A stretch of 64,000 bases of DNA from Tritrichomonas musculus (GCA_039105265.1 JAPFFF010000031.1:1178001-1242000), one strand, 5' to 3'. Numbered from the stretch's first letter, positions 17,727 to 27,359 are shown. The notes: generated by a model not told the origin, from the sequence alone. Program-made: numbers and translations.

Positions 17727-17969
17727 ATGAGCAAATCTGGCGAATACTTGAAAGGCACAAAACGATTACAGATAATAAACAAATGGTTAAGAGGAATCGA
17801 AGACCCGTTTTACGAAGTTTATCCAACACGCAAAGACGGAAAATATATTCTTAAGAAACGAAAGGAGCCATTAGAAGTAAGCGACGATGAAGATGCCGAC
17901 AATGAAGATAATATAAAAAGAGATGCCGAACGAGATAATACAAAAAGAGAACAAGACGAACGAGAATGA
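17727..17969 (+). CDS. Small charged hypothetical protein of element H
   Basis: An 80-residue ORF starting after TTTTTACTATTATTGTAA, divergent from the acidic gene at 17660 with a 66-base gap that must hold both start regions. The first 45 residues look folded (Trp/Tyr/Arg-containing); the C-terminus is Asp/Glu/Arg-rich (DDEDADNEDNIKRDAERD). No recognised family. It ends just before the inner edge of the right inverted repeat. Confidence 0.5.
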   Translation: MSKSGEYLKGTKRLQIINKWLRGIEDPFYEVYPTRKDGKYILKKRKEPLEVSDDEDADNEDNIKRDAERDNTKREQDERE

Positions 17970-17994
17970 TAAATGCTGTTGATGCTAATAATGT

Positions 17995-19554
17995 TGATAG
18001 ATGCTGATTGCTTCATAAAATAAAAATATATAATTGAATGGTTTACTCTATCTTAACTAAATTATATACTCTTTGCATTTTACCTTTCTCTCTGTTATAT
18101 CTACTTCTTATTTCATATCCCTCAGGTACATCCTTCTCGTTTTTAAACCCAAAGTGCTGATATAACTGTTTTTTGCCATTAAACTCTCTGTTCAAATCAT
18201 TTTCGTTTATCATTATTGTATCCTTATTTGTTTCTTCCTCCTGTTCTGTCTCTTCAACAATAACTTCTCCAATCTTGCTCATGTATCTTATCCATGAATC
18301 TTTGTTCATTGATTGCCATGCATTAGCTCTCAATTGATTTAGTCTTGTCTTATATCTGTTCTTGGCTACCTTGTATGTAAACTTCTCTTCTGGTACCTTT
18401 ACTTGCCTCATGTATAGATAAGCTGTTGAATTCTCGTTCCTGTTTCTTCCTACAAACTGTTCAACTGATGATACGGTATCTAATGGGGTCTGAATGAATA
18501 TAGACAATAGATTTTCCTTCAGTGACTGACCTGATTGGATACATGAAGTAGCAATAACTATATCAACGTCCTCCGTGCTAACAAACTTGCCTTCATCACT
18601 TATCTCTACTTCCTTCTTATCAGAGTTGTACAATGCTTTATTAAGTTCATTGTCGATACACTCCTTTAATCGTTCACATTCATTCTTGTCTTCTATCTTA
18701 ATTAATATCTTATCATACCTCTTTATCTCTTCTAGTACTTGTTTAGCTATAGTCTCTCTTTGCTCTTGCATATTGCTTCTCAGCTTGTATAGATATATCG
18801 TTCTGTGGTATTTGATGTCGGCTAATGGGTTTATCTTTTCGTATTCTTCAAAGACTGATAAGCAAGAAATGTCAGATGCTGTAGCAGTAATCGGGCCTAC
18901 TTTATTAAACTCTCTACAGATCTCTATTAACGATATGTGTTCTAGTAGTAGGTGTGCTTCATCAATAAGGAGTGTGTATTCACTGTTGAAATCTATTTGG
19001 TGGTGATAGAAATGCTCTATGATTCCTCCAAGACACTTAGATGCGGTAGAGAATGTAGTTATAACAACAGGTATAAAGTGCTTGATGGCTTCTTTAAACT
19101 CCTTAAATGCACCTTCCTTTACACATAATTTTATCATTTCATCTATGTTCTCAGGGTGATTGTTGTTTAATGCTACATACAACTTAGAGTAGAACTCCGC
19201 AGCGATGTTAATGGTAGGTACGATGAGTATGAACTTGTTATCAGGTACTGTGTTATAGATCCATTTCCTTATTGCTGTTGATTTGCCTGAACCAATAGGC
19301 GCTTGGCAGATGAACTTCTTTATGGTTTTCTCTATGGTTATCTCTTCTTCTTCTGTGCTCAAGCCGAGCTTTCGCTGCGAGGCGGATTTAGTATAAGTTA
19401 TCTCATATGATTTAATGGGAAGGCTCTCAAACACATTCCAGTCAACATACTGCTTGGTTGTCATTTGGACAAGAATAAAAACAAAAAAAGAAAACAAATG
19501 ATGTGTATTTAATTGGATGTGTATTTGTGCTTATGAGGGTGTTGTGTTTGCTAT
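17995..19554 (-). repeat. Right long inverted repeat of element H
   Basis: Reverse complement of 5835-~7396 with only a few visible substitutions. It ends GTTTGCTAT at 19554, after which 272 further bases lie before the H terminus at 19826. Confidence 0.9.
18043..19464 (-). CDS. SF2 (DEAH-type) helicase, right inverted-repeat copy
   Basis: Same 473-residue helicase as at 5925-7346, with Walker A, DEAH, TATAS and QFVGRNRN motifs intact. The ATG at 19464 is preferred over an upstream in-frame ATG (19497): that one is open only because of a single T-to-G difference in the T-rich leader, and the matching position is not ATG in the left copy. Both copies read from the outside of H inwards. Confidence 0.85.
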   Translation of the reverse strand: MTTKQYVDWNVFESLPIKSYEITYTKSASQRKLGLSTEEEEITIEKTIKKFICQAPIGSGKSTAIRKWIYNTVPDNKFILIVPTINIAAEFYSKLYVALNNNHPENIDEMIKLCVKEGAFKEFKEAIKHFIPVVITTFSTASKCLGGIIEHFYHHQIDFNSEYTLLIDEAHLLLEHISLIEICREFNKVGPITATASDISCLSVFEEYEKINPLADIKYHRTIYLYKLRSNMQEQRETIAKQVLEEIKRYDKILIKIEDKNECERLKECIDNELNKALYNSDKKEVEISDEGKFVSTEDVDIVIATSCIQSGQSLKENLLSIFIQTPLDTVSSVEQFVGRNRNENSTAYLYMRQVKVPEEKFTYKVAKNRYKTRLNQLRANAWQSMNKDSWIRYMSKIGEVIVEETEQEEETNKDTIMINENDLNREFNGKKQLYQHFGFKNEKDVPEGYEIRSRYNREKGKMQRVYNLVKIE

Positions 19555-19826
19555 GATAAGTAGATGCTTGTATGTTTACTAGGTTCTTAATGGTATTATA
19601 CTTATGAAAGTAAATATTTGGTCACGTTACTGACACAAAATCTGACGCCTAGTATAGAAGCTTGTGGAAATTGTGTCATAGCGTGACAGAATTGACACAA
19701 GGTATAGGCAGAGGGAACATAGCGACCGCGGCCGTATGCGAAGCTCCAAGCGAAGGCGTGCCTGAGCTTGGCTGCGGAGCGTATAGGCTGGGGGAGAGTA
19801 TCGACCACTGCCTATACTATACTACT
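19555..19826. other. Right-end segment of H absent from the left end
   Basis: 272 bases between the inner long repeat and the terminus CTATACTATACTACT. The outer half is unusually GC-rich for this contig (GACCGCGGCCG near 19724; paired words GAAGCTCCAAGC and GCTTGGCTGCGGAGC that can fold). GTATAGGCAG (19702) and CTGCCTATAC (19807) form a further inverted pair about 110 bases apart. The left end has lost this segment or the right end gained it. Confidence 0.6.
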
Positions 19827-19831
19827 ATGGA
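19827..19831 (+). repeat. Right target-site duplication of element H (ATGGA)
   Basis: Second copy of ATGGA. The polymerase reading frame resumes directly after it, in the register expected for the gene before the insertion. Confidence 0.85.
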
Positions 19832-20924
19832 TGGTGTTCCTAAAGGTAAACCTAAGGTAATTCCTGATAACTGTTCTCACGAACAACTCATGATTTATGA
19901 TACATTTTTCATTGAAATTAATATTAATAAGATATCATGTAAATCAAATCGTCCTTATAGGTTCGGACAGATATTCAAACATAACGACAAGGATTCAAAA
20001 ATATTCTGTAATGAAACCGTCAATCATTATTACGTAGATAAGATTACGTTAATGGATTTAATGGAATTCTATGATATCGAATATGAATTCATTCGTGGAT
20101 ATTACTTTGATGAAGGTTTCAACGATAAAATTAATGAATTTATTAAGACATTATTCGATTTGAGATTGAAGTATAAATCAGAGAAGAATCCATTGGAGAA
20201 AACGATTAAATTATTGCTCAACTCTATCTATGGTAAATCAATATTGAAACTTATGACTGATGAAATTAAAGTGGTGGATCAGAAGAAACTCATATCATAT
20301 ATCTATCGTAACTACAACTTCATTAAAGAAATATCGTTTAATGATTCATCAAAATCGTTTGTTAAGAAGATTAAACCCATCAACAATCATTTCAATCTTC
20401 CTCAGTTCGGTGCGTTAGTGTTATCATGGAGTAAACACATAATGAATCAAGTTATGAGTACTGCTGAACAACATAACATAGATATATACTATCAAGATAC
20501 CGATAGCGTACACATAAAAGAATGTGATGTTCCTAAATTAGCTGCGATATATAAAGAGAAATACGGTAAAGAATTGATTGGCAAACATATGACTCAGTTC
20601 CACTGCGACTTCGATTCATTCAATGGAGCCGTCGGTGATATTCATTCACGTAAGCTCATTGCTCTCGGTAAAAAGAGTTATCTCGATATTCTCGTCGATG
20701 AAGAAGGTAATGAGGGATATCATATGCGTATGAAAAGTGTACCTAAACAATGCGTATTAAATAAATGTAAGCGAATGGGAATCACAGTTGAAGAATTATA
20801 TGAGCGTATGTATCATGGAGAATCTATTACATTCGATCTCACTGACGGATCAAATTGTTTTCGTAAAACTAAGACATTCGATCAAGTCACTCAACCTCAA
20901 TTCTATCGAAAAGTTCAATTCTAA
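19832..20924 (+). pseudogene. polB: Protein-primed family-B DNA polymerase, 3' half
   Basis: Continues the polymerase frame: VPKGKPKV just after the insertion point, motif B as KLLLNSIYGK, and catalytic motif C as YQDTDSVHI (~20490-20520), ending at TAA 20922. It supplies the palm and thumb missing from the part at 3979-5823. The upstream in-frame ATG at 19662 falls inside element H, so that stretch is not polymerase sequence. No lesion is seen within this half, which suggests that disruption by H is fairly recent. Confidence 0.88.
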
Positions 20925-20949
20925 ATCAACATACTTTTGTGATTATCAA

Positions 20950-21345
20950 ATGGAATTACACTTCGTAGATATCAGTGGATTCAACGGAAAGTATGAGATT
21001 TCAATTGAAGAACCTCATATAGTTCGAGAGAAGATTACTCAACGAATTGTTGAAGAGTGGTATAACGGATATGGGGACGTTGCTGTATTACTTAATAATT
21101 CGCGAAGCGAAGTTGGCGAAGCTAAAGAATTATATCTCATTGGTGTACTACTCCAATTAATAAATTATATGAATATTTTTATTTTACTGAAACAATGTCT
21201 GTTAAGAGCTTTGTCAAAAAATAAAACCTCAACAATTCCACCAAAAAACTCATCGTATATCTCGATAGTAAGATATATCCCAACGAGTTCGGTATCAGTG
21301 TACGTCCTCTTCAAGTTAGAGATGGAAACACCATTATCGATATGA
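20950..21345 (+). CDS. Small Maverick hypothetical protein
   Basis: An ATG at 20950 follows GATTATCAA, a start context like that of other genes here, 25 bases after the polymerase stop. The first ~75 residues look like a real protein (VDISGFNGKYEISIEEPH). After ~21170 the frame runs into the leader and start of the next gene and becomes Ile/Leu/Ser-rich, so the original stop has probably been lost through a small indel and the true protein is ~75 residues. No family is recognised. Confidence 0.45.
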   Translation: MELHFVDISGFNGKYEISIEEPHIVREKITQRIVEEWYNGYGDVAVLLNNSRSEVGEAKELYLIGVLLQLINYMNIFILLKQCLLRALSKNKTSTIPPKNSSYISIVRYIPTSSVSVYVLFKLEMETPLSI

Positions 21346-21626
21346 AACAAATGATTGATATCTTCGGTAAAGTCCCATACATCACCGTTAAAGAGAATCA
21401 CTATCGATCTGTATATAGAGATCCAATGATAATGACGATTGACTTGACGCTTAAAGAATATAAAGATAATATTTACTATGATTACTACATCGATAAGTTA
21501 TGCTTACGAAATGAATTGAAAAAATATATATCGATAGAGAAGAAAGCTCATGACATCATTCATGAATTTAAGAAGAGTCAAGACGTTGAAGCATATAGAG
21601 ATGATGTTAACGAAGAACCTATATAA
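21195..21626 (+). pseudogene. Maverick gene with a stop at codon 10
   Basis: An ATG at 21195 follows TTTTTATTTTACTGAAACA. Codon 10 is TAA (21222-21224), then the frame stays open for 133 codons and looks coding (VYLDSKIYPNEFG, IDIFGKVPYITVKEN). The in-frame ATG at 21342 could give a 94-residue product but would lose the conserved-looking first part. Not recognised. Placed directly after the polymerase, it is one of several genes in this element with a single nonsense codon. Confidence 0.5.
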
Positions 21627-22700
21627 AAAATTATATTTTTATTCTCGAGATTCAAAAAATAAAAGAGCAAAAACCAATCCGTCTACGTGGATGCGTAATG
21701 CATTCGATATGAGATGATACGTACCCGGGATGATATCACCCCATAAAGAGAAACACTGCATCCACTATGGCTGGGGAAAGAACGAATCTTTCATTACAAG
21801 AGGATAACATTTACTGGTAAATGCCTTCGTGCTATCTATACCATAAGCAATAGCTTACCACATAGGTGTAGGTTAGTTCGTATTCGATTATAATCTGGAC
21901 CGGTGCTCTTCAGAGATAAAATCATTTTAAATCAGTTAAAAGATGATTGCAACAATGGCTTATCAAGCTACTCTTGATTTCAATCAGTAAAAAAATAAAA
22001 TCGATAAGATTTCATGAAAATGTTTTTATTTAATAATTTAAAATATATATCTGCGCAAATATTATATTTTTATTCGTTTTTAAAGACGATATTTATGCAT
22101 ATTTTACCTTAAACATTAACTTTGAATTAAAAAATAGTACATATTATTTTATATATGATAATAAATAATATATTACGATAAATTAGTAATTCATATATCA
22201 TTATTGTAAAAATCGATTAAAAATCTTTATTAGAAAAAGTTAGGTAATTGCAACTTTTTGAGAATAATAAAAATCTAAATTTTATTCTTGTCAAATGATT
22301 TAAATTTAAAATAATATTATAAATAATAAATACCAAAGTAAATAATATAAATTACATTGAATTAAATTTTTATCGTAAAAATTCTTTTTTTTTTCCGATT
22401 AATCCACTAACAATTGAATTGAGCTTTCAATTTTTTTTCTTTGATTGCTATCTAAAAAGAAAAAAAAACCCATTGAAATATTAAATTAGTATTATTTATC
22501 AGTTGCCATAGTTTTCTCTTCTTCCTTTTTAAAAACTCTTATATGAAATACTGATCTCAGAAAAAAAAAATGGATAGATTCATATGAAATTAAATAGAAT
22601 GATGGTTTAGATATTGAAAAATAAAAAAAATACAAGCAAATTTGATGAGATGATATCAAATTTGAAAGAAAAAATATTATAAAGTATTTAAAAAAAACAT
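21627..22700. other. Non-coding stretch at the edge of the Maverick remnant
   Basis: From 21627 to about 22010 composition is less AT-rich (CCGTCTACGTGGATGCG, TACCCGGGATG), like the mobile element, but all frames are closed; the element's truncation point probably lies here. Beyond 22010 the DNA is typical AT-rich host spacer. AAAAAGTT (22234) and AACTTTTT (22252) form a palindrome that recurs in other spacers. A matching AGTAGT-type terminus was looked for and not found. Confidence 0.5.
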
Positions 22701-22765
22701 GAATGGAACTTTTTAAAAGAAAAAAAAAAAATTGAGATTATATGAAGCAACAAGGAAATATCAAA

Positions 22766-22772
22766 TCACTTT
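22766..22772 (+). promoter_or_regulatory. Initiator-like TCACTTT upstream of the first GH13 gene
   Basis: TCACTTT lies 17 bases before the ATG at 22783 and fits the trichomonad initiator TCA(C/T)T(T/A), known to position transcription starts close to the start codon. The second GH13 copy has the same element at 27343. Confidence 0.6.
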
Positions 22773-22782
22773 AATAAAGATC

Positions 22783-24429
22783 ATGGAGAAGACATGGTGG
22801 AAAGAAGCAGTGGTATATCAAATATACCCAAGAAGTTTCCAAGACACTTCAGGGAATGGAATTGGAGATTTGAAAGGAATCACGAAACGTCTTGAATATC
22901 TTAAAGAACTTGGTGTTAATGTTATTTGGTTATCACCAGTTTATAAATCACCAAATGATGACAATGGATATGACATCAGTGATTATGAAGACATCATGAC
23001 CGAGTTTGGAACGATGGCAGACTGGGAAGAAATGTTAAAGAAAATGCATGAACTTGGTATTAAACTTGTTATGGATCTTGTTATTAATCACACATCAGAT
23101 GAACATGCATGGTTCATTGAATCAAGGAAGAGTCGTGATAATCCATATCGAGATTATTATTTCTGGCGTGATGGCAAAGGTCCAGGAGTTCCACCAAACA
23201 ACTGGACATCGGCATTCAGTGGTTCAGCTTGGTTATGGGATGAAAAGACTTCACAATACTTCTTACATCTTTTCTCAAAGAAACAACCAGATTTGAATTG
23301 GGATAATCCTAAAGTTCGTCAAGAAGTTTTCAAGATGATGAAATTCTGGTTTGATAAAGGAATTGATGGATTTCGAATGGATGTTATTTCAATGATTTCA
23401 AAAGTTGAAGGTCTTCCAGATGGCGGTTCTGAACAATACACTAATGGACCACATATTCATGAATACTTACAAGAAATGAATCGTGAAGTTCTATCAAAGT
23501 ATGACTGCATGACAGTTGGAGAATGTCCAAATGTTAACTTTGAACAAGCCATTGAATACACAGGTCCTCATCGTCATGAATTAAACATGTTGTTCCAATT
23601 CGAATTGATGGATGTTGATTCAGGTCCCGGAGGAAAATTCTTCTTAGTTCCTTTCGATCTTGTCAAATTCAAACACATCCAAACTCGATGGCAAAAAGGT
23701 CTTGAAGGCAAAGCATGGAACTCAGTTTATTTAAGTAATCATGATCAACCAAGACCAGTTTCACGTTTCGGAAATGATTCACCAGAATTCAGGAAAGTGA
23801 GTGCCAAGATGCTTGGAACGATGAATCACACACTTCAAGGAACACCATATATCTATCAAGGTGAAGAACTTGGAATGACGAATGTTCCATTTGATAACAT
23901 TGATGAATTCAGTGATTTAGAAACATTAAACTTCTGGGATGAAAATGTTATCCATGGAAGCATGGACCGAGAAGAAGCTATGAAAGCATTCCGACTCAAA
24001 GGACGTGATAATGCACGTACACCAATGCAATGGGATGCATCGGCGAATGCAGGATTCACGACAGGAAAACCATGGTTGAAAGTTAATCCAAATTACAAGA
24101 CGATCAATGCAGAAGAATCAATGAAAGATCCAGATTCAGTCTTCCATTATTATCAAAAATTGATCAAACTGAGGCATGAATATGACATCATCGTATATGG
24201 AACATACGACGAATACTACCCAGAAGACAAGAACTTGTATGTTTATACAAGAACACTCAACAATCAAAAATTATTCGTTGCACTCAATTTCACGAAGGAA
24301 ACACAAAAACTCCAAATCCCAAGCGGACTTGACTTTTCGGGATCGAAATTGTTGATTTCGAACTATGAAAACAACGACACAATTCCAACACAACTTCGTC
24401 CATACGAAGCCATCGTTTATCTAAAGTAA
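22783..24429 (+). CDS. GH13 oligo-1,6-glucosidase/alpha-glucosidase, copy 1
   Basis: A 548-residue bacterial-type alpha-glucosidase, close to the usual ~555. Conserved GH13 regions are present: DLVINHTSDEH (~98), GFRMDVIS with nucleophile Asp200, VGEC with acid/base Glu247, and NHDQPR with Asp321. In this subgroup (GH13_31) Val after the nucleophile is linked to alpha-1,6 preference, so isomalto-oligosaccharide cleavage is likely. No signal peptide is seen. I chose the ATG at 22783 over 22732 because MEKTWWKEAV is the family N-terminus and the initiator TCACTTT lies between them. It is almost identical to the copy at 27360. Such enzymes in trichomonads are thought to come from bacteria by transfer (inference). 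Confidence 0.93.
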   Translation: MEKTWWKEAVVYQIYPRSFQDTSGNGIGDLKGITKRLEYLKELGVNVIWLSPVYKSPNDDNGYDISDYEDIMTEFGTMADWEEMLKKMHELGIKLVMDLVINHTSDEHAWFIESRKSRDNPYRDYYFWRDGKGPGVPPNNWTSAFSGSAWLWDEKTSQYFLHLFSKKQPDLNWDNPKVRQEVFKMMKFWFDKGIDGFRMDVISMISKVEGLPDGGSEQYTNGPHIHEYLQEMNREVLSKYDCMTVGECPNVNFEQAIEYTGPHRHELNMLFQFELMDVDSGPGGKFFLVPFDLVKFKHIQTRWQKGLEGKAWNSVYLSNHDQPRPVSRFGNDSPEFRKVSAKMLGTMNHTLQGTPYIYQGEELGMTNVPFDNIDEFSDLETLNFWDENVIHGSMDREEAMKAFRLKGRDNARTPMQWDASANAGFTTGKPWLKVNPNYKTINAEESMKDPDSVFHYYQKLIKLRHEYDIIVYGTYDEYYPEDKNLYVYTRTLNNQKLFVALNFTKETQKLQIPSGLDFSGSKLLISNYENNDTIPTQLRPYEAIVYLK

Positions 24430-24539
24430 GATACAATAAAATAAGATAAACGACTAAATTCTTAAGTAAAAGAATTTCTACAAAATTATTACTTTTTTTT
24501 AATTCAATTAATTCAATGAGTTTATAGAATAATTTCTAT

Positions 24540-24965
24540 AAAAAAGTTAAAAAAATTAATAAATGGAAATTAATACTCAAAACAAAAATGGTTAACCATG
24601 CAACTTAATCTCAGCTGTTTGTGTTGATTACACATTTTCTAAAGTTTCAGGAGAAAAATGTATTCATACTATCAAAGTGAATCAAAGGTTGTAAAAGGTA
24701 ACCTCTGTCACTTTTTCGCTGTCATATCACTTCTTCAGTAATTGGCACAGAAGCCTTCTTGATCATCATCATATCAAAGTCAGTTTATGAACTACCCACT
24801 TCCAAGAATGAAGCACTCAATCTTCCAAATGACGACTGAGCAGTCAAAGTTGCATGTGCCAAAAAAGTTGCTTTTCTGTTTGGTCGAAGTGAGAAATTCT
24901 TCGAATATTCATTGGAAGCAACAAACAATTCATTAAAGGAAATTGGAGAGCAGCATCATTAGATG
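24540..24965 (+). pseudogene. Decayed copy of the RCC1-kinase gene 5' part
   Basis: Matches the sense strand of the kinase gene around 29400-29795 in many separate words: CAACCATGCAA/AACCATGCAAC, CCTCTGTCACTTTTT, TTCAGTAATTG.CAC, AAGCACTCAATCT.CCAAATG, TTCGAATA.TCATTGGAAGCAAC. Stops and indels occur throughout. It lies directly after GH13 copy 1 just as the intact kinase follows copy 2. A block of glucosidase plus kinase was therefore duplicated; here the kinase has decayed and its 3' part is gone. Confidence 0.8.
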
Positions 24966-25388
24966 TTTTTTCTTTCATATTAAGGAGAAATTCAAATTAT
25001 TCAATCACCTTCATTATACTCGATGTCCATATCCATATAATAAAAATATCGATGTTGTTATAGAAAATTGTACTAATTATCATTGACAGTCTGAATGTGA
25101 AAAATATGAATGCAGATTTTTTTAATCAACTATTTAACGAGACTTGAGTCAGTGGAAGAAAAAAGCACTCAAGTTTTATGCAAATGATCTTTCTCACATT
25201 CTTTGAGGAACTTATAATCATCATATCTTATGTAAATGCTTAGTATATTTGTTAATAAAAACCTATATTTTTTTGTCTCTAACGAAATAATGTTCCTGTA
25301 AGATACAAAACGTATCCACATGTATTTAGTGCTGCATCAGTGATATTTATGGAATACTTATTTTTTTACAATTTTGAGTGGGCTTTAT

Positions 25389-25424
<36 letters not shown>

Positions 25425-27300
25425 CATTCAGTTGTTATGTGATGAGAATTAATTGTAATTTTGACATTTGAATTTGATTGAGAAAAAAATAATTTTGAAA
25501 TATATTTTTGGCCAATCGGTTGTTCTGAGATTATTTGTGAGTTAGACAATTACTTTTTTTTTGATCGGAATAGAAATCGTCTCAAATTTTGAATTAGACG
25601 ATTACTTTTTATATAAAAATTTTGAATAAAAGGTCAAATAATAAAACATGAATTTCTGAAAATATTTTTATTTTAAAACAATTGTTTATGATTTATATTA
25701 TTTTTTTGCTTTAATAATATATTATATATTCAATATATAATTCTAAAAACTCCATTTTATTTATGAATAACCATTATTAATTTTTCTTTCCTCCTTAACA
25801 ATTTTTTATAGAATTTTTTTCCCCATACATTTGTAAATCCTCTATAAATTACTATCATTAATATATTATAATTCCTTTGGGAAAGTAAACTAATTTAAAT
25901 TGATATTAATTTATATAACAGAATACTTTAAATATGAACAAATGAAATTTAGTTTTAATTACATGCAAAAAATAAAAATTTATTATGTTATTTCATTTTT
26001 GTACAATTCTATTTTATTGCATTTGACATATATGTTTTTATACATGTTAAACTTTCATTTAAATTTTGTTGGATTAAAAACTGTAATATTCAGAATTTCA
26101 AAAACAATATATTGAAAAAGTCCGGAAATTGTGACTTTTTGATAATTGATAAAAGTATTGAAATAGAAAACTTTTGAAATAATTTTATTTTGAAGCATTG
26201 AAAATTTAATTCATTTCCCGATTAATCGGTTCATTAGAAATATTTATGAAATGAATTACAAAATAAAAATTGTTCATAATCTTTAAACGAATTTCTAAAT
26301 AAAAATATAAAACATTTATAAAATCAATATGAAAATTGTATGTCAGTTTTTTTATTTTCATTGAAAATATAACATTTGAAAATGGGTAAAATTCAAGATT
26401 TCAAAGAAAAGCTTTAAAAAAATTGAAGATACATCCATTCAAAAACTCATCCAATTCTGTTTTTGTGTGTTTTCTTTTGAATTTTAAATACTGTTGCGAT
26501 AGAATTGTAAAATTTTATTTTCATTTACTTTTTTTGTTTATATCATTTTATATCAATTAAATAATAATAATATTTGATGAAAAATTTCAAAAGTAAATAA
26601 ATATAAACATTACTACAAAATTAGATACTGTCTATATTATTAGTAATTATAAAAATCTTATATTTTTTTCACACAATTTATGATTATTGAACAAATAGAA
26701 AATGAAGTATAAACAATATTTTCCGTTTGAAACAAATTGGAAAAGAATAATGAATATGACTTTTAAATTTTATATTGATTCAAATTATAATTTTCATAAA
26801 CATGATTTTTTTATCAAGAAAAACATTTAAGTCATCATATATGTTTAATAACAAATTAAAGTATTTGTACTTATCAAATACTTCTATATATATTAATTTT
26901 AATCAATTTACAAAATAAGCATCAAATCAATTTTAAATGGCTAACATATGTTTTGGGAATATTAAGAAATATTATATAATGATTATTATTATTCAATCAT
27001 TATTAATTAAAAAATCGATTAAAAATATGAAATAGAAAAAGTTAGAGAATTGCAACTTTTTGATTAAAAAAAAAAAAGTAATGATCAATTTGTTATGTAT
27101 GCTATAATAGTTTATCCATTAAAATACTTTTTAAAATTTTAAGAGAAATGAACAGTATTGTAAAAGTAAATAAATTTAATATTTAGAGATATTATGGATA
27201 TTTAGGTTTCAAGTGAATTTGGTGAGATGATATCAAATTTGAAAGAAAAAATATTATAAAGTATTTAAAAAAAACATGAATGGAACTTTTTAAAAGAAGA
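24966..27300. other. AT-rich spacer between the duplicated glucosidase units
   Basis: No convincing gene. There is a T run of about 26 at ~25397, an isolated 71-codon ORF at 25900 of skewed composition that I do not accept, and AAAAAGTT/AACTTTTT palindromes near 27036. From about 27005 similarity to the region upstream of copy 1 begins (AATCGATTAAAAAT, then the ~80 bases before the GH13 start), marking the left part of the duplication. Confidence 0.5.
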
Positions 27301-27342
27301 AAAAAAAATTGAGATTATATGAAGAAAAAAAGAAATATCAAA

Positions 27343-27349
27343 TCACTTT
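27343..27349 (+). promoter_or_regulatory. Initiator-like TCACTTT upstream of the second GH13 gene
   Basis: Same element and spacing as for copy 1: 17 bases before the ATG at 27360. Confidence 0.6.
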
Positions 27350-27359
27350 AATAAAGATC

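Larger units (their letters stand above)
5824..19826. mobile_element. Element H: 14.0-kb helicase/PrimPol element inserted in polB
   Basis: The ends are AGTAGTTAAGTATAG on the left and, read inwards from the right, AGTAGTATAGTATAG. They are flanked by the 5-bp duplication ATGGA. Long near-identical inverted repeats (~1.56 kb) lie at or near both ends, each holding a complete SF2 helicase gene. Between them are a repeat-rich segment, a PrimPol-SF3 helicase gene, the nested element R and small charged ORFs. Replicative helicase genes, long inverted repeats and Maverick-like termini suggest a Polinton-like virus or Maverick satellite. No DNA polymerase, integrase, packaging ATPase or recognisable major capsid gene is seen in it. 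The near identity of the arms suggests recent insertion or ongoing homogenisation. Confidence 0.8.
2594..21650. mobile_element. Decayed Maverick/Polinton-type element, right end not found
   Basis: The interval holds a protein-primed family-B DNA polymerase gene, small flanking genes and a shared T-rich start signal, as in Maverick/Polinton elements. A plausible left terminus is AGTAGTAAGGTCAAGG at 2594, followed by GC-rich DNA. It begins with the same AGTAGT as the two elements nested inside. A matching right terminus is not seen, and no integrase, FtsK-type ATPase or capsid gene belongs to this outer layer, so it is truncated, with about 5 kb left once the insertion is removed. Genes at 2868, 3979 and 21195 carry in-frame stops. 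The right boundary near 21650 is only where recognisable coding stops. Confidence 0.65.

Noticed and set aside
5830-19561. TAAGT as target duplication directly outside the long repeats of H
   Set aside because: It needs a 2-base offset, whereas ATGGA at 5819/19827 fits exactly and restores the polymerase register.
5824-19826. Element H read as a CRISPR-linked or bacterial system
   Set aside because: No repeat-spacer array and no bacterial-type gene starts; the termini and gene set are those of eukaryotic Maverick-like elements.
2868-21626. A variant genetic code with TAA as glutamine in the elements
   Set aside because: The helicase, PrimPol, HNH and protease frames are free of internal stops and end normally, so random decay is simpler.
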